A program made the translations under genes and the position numbers. 16,792 nucleotides of DNA from the NCBI GenBank assembly GCA_964483245.1, contig CAZABP010000076.1:1-16792 (forward strand), written 5' to 3'. A model generated the notes under the pieces. That model was not told where the DNA came from. It ran no database searches and was given only the letters and a program-made list of their open reading frames with translations. The stretch comes from CAZABP01 sp964483245 (GTDB lineage: Bacteria > Planctomycetota > UBA1135 > UBA2386). Below, one piece after another: positions 13,797-16,792 of this stretch (positions within the stretch are counted from its first letter, which is position 1; every line of letters begins with the position of its first letter).

Positions 13797-14830
13797 GCGC
13801 GGCAGCCGACGCGAACCGCGACGTGACGCCGGCGCCGGTCCGGATCGGAGTCGTCGGCGTGGGGCATCTGGGCCGCCATCACGTGCGGTTGCTCGGCAGG
13901 AACCCGCATGCGCGGTTGACCGCGATCGCCGACGTCTCGGCCGAGGCGGTGCGCAGCGTGCAGCAGGACTGCCCGGCGGAGGGGTTCACCGATTACCGGC
14001 AGCTCGTGGACCGGGTCGATGCGGTGACGGTCGTCGTGCCGACGCGGCTCCACCGCGAGGTGGCGGGGTTCTTCCTCGAGCAGGGGATCGACGTCCTGGT
14101 CGAGAAGCCGCTGACGCCGAGTGTGGCCGAGGGGCAGGAGTTGGTGGAGCTGGCCCGGCGGCACGGCCGGATCCTGCAGGTCGGGCACGTGGAGCGGTTC
14201 AATCCGGCGCTCCGTGCGATCGGCGAGCTCGGGCTCGTGCCGCGCTACATCGAGTCGGAACGGCTGGCACCGTTCTCGTTCCGCAGCACCGACATCGGGG
14301 TCGTGCTGGATCTGATGATCCACGACATCGATCTCGTGCTGTCGCTGGTGCCGCATCCGCTGGCGTCCGTGCAGGCGTTCGGCGGCGCGCTGTTCACGCC
14401 GGCGGAGGATCTGGCGAGTGCCCTGCTGCAGTTCGAGGACGGGGCGGTCGCACACCTGACTGCCAACCGCGTAGCGCTGAAGCCGCTGCGGCGGATGCGG
14501 ATCTTCTCGCGCGATGCCTACGTCAGCATCGACTTCACGACGGCGAAGGGGACCGTGATCCGCAAGCAGCCGGGCTGGGACCTGCAGTCGCTCGATGTCA
14601 GCGCGGTCGACCGGACGCGAATCGAGGATCTGTGGAAGTACGTGTTCGAGGGGCTGCTGTCGGTGCAGGAGTACAAGTTGGACGAGGGGAATCCGCTGTA
14701 CGACGAGCTGGACTCGTTCCTGCGCGCGACGCGTGAGCGCTGCCGGCCGGTGGTCGGCGGGGAGGATGGGCTGGCGGCCGTGAGCGTCGCGGAACGCGTG
14801 CTGGCATCGATCCGCAGCCACCCGTGGTGA
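13793..14830 (+). CDS. Gfo/Idh/MocA-family NAD(P)-dependent oxidoreductase, lipid A-locus type
   Basis: This 345-residue protein has an N-terminal Rossmann fold with IGVVGVGHLGRHH (G22-x-G24-xx-G27), the family EKP motif (104-106 in VLVEKPLTPS) and the catalytic-region HD pair H177-D178 in LMIHDIDL. The segment QVGHVERFNPA (129-139) is typical of members found in lipid A gene clusters. One relative, GnnA, oxidises the 3-OH of UDP-GlcNAc so that a 3-amino sugar can be made. The GTG start overlaps the LpxC-FabZ stop as GTGA, a strong sign of coupled translation. No partner aminotransferase (GnnB) or lpxA is in the window, so the GnnA role is only a hypothesis. Another sugar dehydrogenase function is possible. 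Confidence 0.88.
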   Translation: MSAAADANRDVTPAPVRIGVVGVGHLGRHHVRLLGRNPHARLTAIADVSAEAVRSVQQDCPAEGFTDYRQLVDRVDAVTVVVPTRLHREVAGFFLEQGIDVLVEKPLTPSVAEGQELVELARRHGRILQVGHVERFNPALRAIGELGLVPRYIESERLAPFSFRSTDIGVVLDLMIHDIDLVLSLVPHPLASVQAFGGALFTPAEDLASALLQFEDGAVAHLTANRVALKPLRRMRIFSRDAYVSIDFTTAKGTVIRKQPGWDLQSLDVSAVDRTRIEDLWKYVFEGLLSVQEYKLDEGNPLYDELDSFLRATRERCRPVVGGEDGLAAVSVAERVLASIRSHPW

Positions 14831-14860
14831 GCCATCCGGTTGCGGTTCGCGCGACGGCAG

Positions 14861-14889
14861 TTCTGCGGTCCGCGAGCGTGGACTATGCT
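14861..14889 (+). promoter_or_regulatory. Promoter-like element for the structured RNA candidate
   Basis: TTCTGC (14861-14866) and TATGCT (14884-14889) with 17-bp spacing lie 31 bp after the oxidoreductase stop. The layout and several spacer bases match the element at 9461-9489. The expected start, near G14896, falls on the first base of the long closing helix of the RNA candidate, which supports both predictions. Confidence 0.5.
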
Positions 14890-14895
14890 CCCCCC

Positions 14896-15107
14896 GTCGA
14901 AGGCTCTCCGCTGCGGCACTCGTGGTCGTTGCGGGGCGCACATGTTGAACCGATGACGACGCCACGGGATCCGACCTGCAGCTGACCGCTGGCCTGGGAG
15001 GCGATCGCCAGCCCGGGCCTCTGGCGGCATCTCGGGGGAGCCCACCTGACGCAAACGGTTCAACGCGCCCGTCGCCGCACGGCGCAGGCGGCGGGGAGCC
15101 TCTCGAT
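14896..15107 (+). ncRNA. Structured small RNA candidate with 6S RNA-like architecture
   Basis: No ORF fits this stretch, but it folds strongly. The closing helix pairs 14897-14914 with 15088-15106 (18 bp, two G-U wobbles, one bulged C at 15102). Next comes an open region: 14915-14933 on the 5' side and 15071-15087 on the 3' side. The 3' side holds a small hairpin CGCC/GGCG with a GCAC loop at 15073-15084. A second helix pairs GGGCGC and GTTGAACCG (14934-14939, 14944-14952; 4-nt bulge) with CGGTTCAAC and GCGCCC (15056-15070). The apical part contains the hairpin GGCCTGGG/CCCGGGCC (14991-14998 with 15012-15019), extended by CCGC/GCGG. A closing stem, a large bubble with a 3'-side hairpin and a long terminal stem, in a length of about 212 nt, is the plan of 6S RNA, which binds and inhibits the RNA polymerase holoenzyme. 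No SRP, tmRNA or RNase P core motifs are seen. Structure is well supported; the 6S identity is inference (about 0.4). Confidence 0.6.
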
Positions 15108-15131
15108 TTCTCCTCCGGCGTTGGCTAGGTT
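15103..15131 (+). promoter_or_regulatory. Predicted promoter of the L,D-transpeptidase gene
   Basis: TCGATT (15103-15108) and TAGGTT (15126-15131), 17 bp apart, resemble the rRNA promoter downstream; both have TGGCTA leading into the -10 box. The -35 overlaps the 3' end of the structured RNA. The predicted start is near 15138, giving a 76-nt leader. Confidence 0.4.
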
Positions 15132-15141
15132 GCGCCGCGTA

Positions 15142-15160
15142 GGCCCGAGGCGGTCGGGCC
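15142..15160 (+). other. Stable hairpin near the 5' end of the transpeptidase mRNA leader
   Basis: GGCCCGA (15142-15148) pairs perfectly with TCGGGCC (15154-15160) around a GGCGG loop, only a few bases after the predicted transcription start. There is no T-run, so it is not a terminator. It may protect the mRNA 5' end; that role is a guess. Confidence 0.5.
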
Positions 15161-15213
15161 GTAGCCGTGTTGGCTCACGCGGTCAGGCGTCGGGCCGGTC
15201 GTTGGAGGTGGGT

Positions 15214-16371
15214 ATGCGTCGTCTGGTCTTGCTCCTGGTCTTGGCCGGGGCGGTCTACGGCTTCTGGTCGCTCCGCGAGGAGCGAGGTAACGGCGAGGGG
15301 GGCGGGCTGGATGCGCTTCCGCAGGGGGTGCTGACGCAGGTGGTGCCTGAGGTGCCGCCACCGGAGTCCGCGACCGTGGAGACGGCCACGGTGCCGCCTG
15401 CGGTGCCCCTGCGGACTCCGGCACGGGACGAGGCCGACGACCGCAGCGAGCTCGACCTGGCGCAGGTTGCGGCCGCGCTGTGGGCTGGCGAGTCGGTTCC
15501 TGCCGACGTGCGCTCGGCGTTCCGAGCCCGCGTCGCCAGCTTGGCGCCGTCAGAGCTGCTGGCGCTGATGGGGGAGGACAACCGCAGCCTGCACGCGCCC
15601 GAGGGGTTGGCGCTCGTGGATCGGTTCGTCGCCGGGCTCGGATCCAAGCGACCAGCTGAGGCCCTCCAGCTGACGAACGGCTGGCTCGAGCGTGCGATGC
15701 GCGGCAGTCTCCCGGAGTCGGCCCCCGCCGCTCGGGCGTCGGTCGACCGGGTCTACGCGGAGCATCTGAAGCTGGTCCGCCGCGTCGTCTGTGATCCGGC
15801 GGACCTGACGCGGGCCCGCAGCCACCTCGTCGGCGACAAGGAGTACCTGGACAAGATCGCGAGCCGCTACCGCCGCGAGGGCCTGCTCGTCGAGTCGGGT
15901 CTGTTGATGGCCGTCAACCGGATCGATGATGCGCGACGGCTGCGCGCGGGCCAGTCGCTCAAGATCCCGACCGATCCGGTGCGGACCGTGATCGACAAGG
16001 CGAGCTTCCTGGCTGCCGTCTACCTCGGGGACGTGATCCTGCGGCTGTACTGGATCGGGCACGGCAAGGAGGACCGCACTCCGGAGGCGGTGTTCGCGAT
16101 CGGCAAGAAGCAGGAGAAGCCGGACTGGACGTTCGAGGGGCGCGTGATCCCGTACGGGCACCCCGACAACGTGCTGGGGGATTACTTCGTGGAGTTCCGG
16201 CACGCGTCCTACAGCGGCTTCGGCGCGCACGGGACGCCCGACGCGGCTTCGATCGGGCGAGCGCAGTCGCTGGGCTGCATCCGGATGCGCGATCGCGACA
16301 TCGCCGAGTTCTTCTGGCTGGTGCCGCGTGGCACGCCGGTCGAGATCCGCGCGACGCGGCTGCCGGGCTGA
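15214..16371 (+). CDS. L,D-transpeptidase (YkuD domain) with N-terminal membrane anchor and LysM-like segment
   Basis: This 385-residue protein has an N-terminal hydrophobic anchor or signal (MRRLVLLLVLAGAVYGFW), a Pro/Glu/Thr-rich linker (about 25-75) and a helical domain (about 78-200). A LysM-like segment follows at about 203-252 (VGDKEYLDKIASRYRREG, LRAGQSLKIP), then the YkuD catalytic domain (about 255-380). The catalytic motif reads HGTPDAASIGRAQSLGCIRM (339-358) with H339, S352, G354, nucleophile C355 and R357, all as expected. The family makes 3-3 peptidoglycan cross-links or attaches lipoproteins to the wall, outside the inner membrane, which implies a peptidoglycan wall. The ATG at 15214 is supported by GGAGGT at 15204-15209 and by the signal start; an upstream in-frame TTG at 15121 would add 31 Arg-rich residues and lies over the promoter. 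It is the last gene before the rRNA operon. Confidence 0.9.
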   Translation: MRRLVLLLVLAGAVYGFWSLREERGNGEGGGLDALPQGVLTQVVPEVPPPESATVETATVPPAVPLRTPARDEADDRSELDLAQVAAALWAGESVPADVRSAFRARVASLAPSELLALMGEDNRSLHAPEGLALVDRFVAGLGSKRPAEALQLTNGWLERAMRGSLPESAPAARASVDRVYAEHLKLVRRVVCDPADLTRARSHLVGDKEYLDKIASRYRREGLLVESGLLMAVNRIDDARRLRAGQSLKIPTDPVRTVIDKASFLAAVYLGDVILRLYWIGHGKEDRTPEAVFAIGKKQEKPDWTFEGRVIPYGHPDNVLGDYFVEFRHASYSGFGAHGTPDAASIGRAQSLGCIRMRDRDIAEFFWLVPRGTPVEIRATRLPG

Positions 16372-16375
16372 GGTC

Positions 16376-16407
16376 GCCAGGCTGCCCGGCGCAAGGGCCT
16401 GGCAGCC
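16376..16407 (+). terminator. Alternative-pairing hairpin after the transpeptidase gene
   Basis: Two mutually exclusive 7-bp stems overlap here: GCCAGGC/GCCTGGC (16376-16382 with 16397-16403) and GGCTGCC/GGCAGCC (16380-16386 with 16401-16407). They begin 5 nt after the stop codon. No T-run follows (AAGGGTTT), so it is at best a weak or Rho-assisted terminator. Confidence 0.35.
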
Positions 16408-16415
16408 AAGGGTTT

Positions 16416-16435
16416 GCGGCCGCGCGCCCGGCCGC
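16416..16435. other. GC-only hairpin just upstream of the rRNA promoter
   Basis: GCGGCCG (16416-16422) and CGGCCGC (16429-16435) form a perfect 7-bp stem with a CGCGCC loop. It is followed on the + strand by an A-run rather than a T-run, so it does not fit an intrinsic terminator. It may instead insulate the rRNA promoter from upstream transcription. Confidence 0.4.
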
Positions 16436-16436
16436 G

Positions 16437-16486
16437 AAAGAAAAAGGCTCCGACAGGCTTGCTTTCGCCGCAGGGCTGGCTATCTT
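16437..16486 (+). promoter_or_regulatory. Predicted rRNA operon promoter with UP-like A-tract
   Basis: TTGCTT (16459-16464) and TATCTT (16481-16486) are separated by 16 bp, and TGGC directly precedes the -10. An A-rich stretch at 16437-16445 lies just upstream in the position of an UP element. It is the only A/T-rich patch in this region, as expected for a strong stable-RNA promoter. The predicted start is near 16493, about 245 nt before mature 16S. Confidence 0.6.
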
Positions 16487-16549
16487 CACCCGCCCTTTCG
16501 CCCTCCTGGGAGGCCGCACGAGCTGCGGCAACCGACCCATGGCATGGGC

Positions 16550-16650
16550 TGATCTTTGGTATTCCGGATGGTCTGAGAACGACGTGTGAGCTAGGCTCTA
16601 GAAGCCTAAGGGCGCGTCCGGCAAGGGTTTACGCGAGCGCGAGCTCGCGT
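16550..16650 (+). promoter_or_regulatory. rRNA leader with boxA-like motif and two hairpins
   Basis: TGATCTTTGG at 16550-16559 resembles boxA (TGCTCTTTA), the antitermination signal of rRNA leaders. Two hairpins follow: TAGGCT/AGCCTA (16592-16597 with 16603-16608) and ACGCGAG/CTCGCGT (16631-16637 with 16644-16650). The second contains a 12-bp palindrome at 16638-16649. The rest of 16493-16736 shows no gene. Confidence 0.4.
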
Positions 16651-16736
16651 GGTCCGGAGCCGGCGGGTCCGATGCGACGGGGTGGCAAGGCAGCGCTGCT
16701 GTCGGTGCCGCCCTACAAGAGGATTCGAACATCTTC

Positions 16737-16792
16737 CAAGTGAAGGGTTTGATCCTGGCTCAGAACGAACGTTGGCGGCGTGGATGAGGCAT
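16737..16792 (+). rRNA. rrs: 16S ribosomal RNA, 5' end only (cut by window edge)
   Basis: GTTTGATCCTGGCTCAG (16747-16763) is the near-universal start region of 16S rRNA. Aligning it to E. coli numbering places base 1 near 16737. The following AACGAACGTTGGCGGCGTGG and GATGAGGCAT resemble Planctomycetota 16S, which commonly read GTTGGCGGCGTGGATTAGGCAT. Only about 56 nt are present, so the lineage can be suggested but not fixed. The exact 5' end is approximate because it is set by processing. Confidence 0.95.

Noticed and set aside
14896..15107. SRP RNA, tmRNA or RNase P as the identity of the structured RNA
   Set aside because: The SRP GGAAG/AGCAGCC loop, the tmRNA tRNA-like end and the RNase P GAAAGUCC core are all missing.
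16416..16445. GC hairpin plus A-run as a terminator
   Set aside because: The run after the stem is A on the + strand, and there is no minus-strand gene upstream that would use the T-run.
16700..16740. Possible tRNA, from a TTCGAA T-loop-like string in the rRNA leader
   Set aside because: The T stem has a mismatch on the minus strand and fails on the plus strand; no acceptor partner or anticodon arm is found.

Overview
The window is about 16.8 kb of very GC-rich bacterial DNA, densely coding on both strands. The right edge enters the 5' end of a 16S rRNA gene. Its first bases after the universal GTTTGATCCTGGCTCAG site (AACGTTGGCGGCGTGGAT) look like Planctomycetota. The gene content agrees: a ThuA fused to DUF1080, a Hanks-type kinase with a very large extracytoplasmic part, a WD40 lipoprotein, an LpxC-FabZ fusion and many lipoproteins. 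The phylum call is an inference from a short rRNA stretch and from gene content.

Left part (1-5202, + strand): the C-terminal end of an NtrC-type sigma-54 activator overlaps by 4 nt (GTGA) with a 1067-residue membrane serine/threonine kinase. A 155-bp C-rich hexamer tract follows, whose other strand holds several canonical G-quadruplex motifs. It leads into a secreted ThuA-DUF1080 protein.

Middle part, minus strand (5245-9449): acpS overlaps by 4 nt with a two-propeller WD40 lipoprotein, and a second lipoprotein of unknown function lies downstream. Divergent from acpS is an FKBP-type prolyl isomerase lipoprotein (9496-10098). Its 3' end overlaps a convergent JAMM/MPN metallopeptidase gene (10014-10532). 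The JAMM gene is in turn divergent from a Cys/Met-metabolism PLP enzyme (10565-11752), a pairing that suggests sulfur metabolism.

Right part (11769-14830, + strand): an envelope cassette with its own promoter encodes an OmpH/Skp-like periplasmic chaperone, a bifunctional LpxC-FabZ, and a Gfo/Idh/MocA oxidoreductase of the kind found in lipid A loci. This implies that the organism makes a lipid A-type outer membrane.

The 14831-15213 gap is not empty. A promoter-like element is followed, at the expected start distance, by a roughly 212-nt segment that folds into a long closing helix, an open bubble with a small 3'-side hairpin, a second long helix and an apical hairpin. This is the layout of 6S RNA. 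It is the most interesting unlabelled element here. After it come a LysM-like/L,D-transpeptidase gene (15214-16371), a strong rRNA promoter with an A-rich UP-like element, a structured leader, and the start of 16S rRNA.

No mobile elements, CRISPR arrays or complete tRNAs were seen. Several very long ORFs antisense to real genes are by-products of the high GC content.
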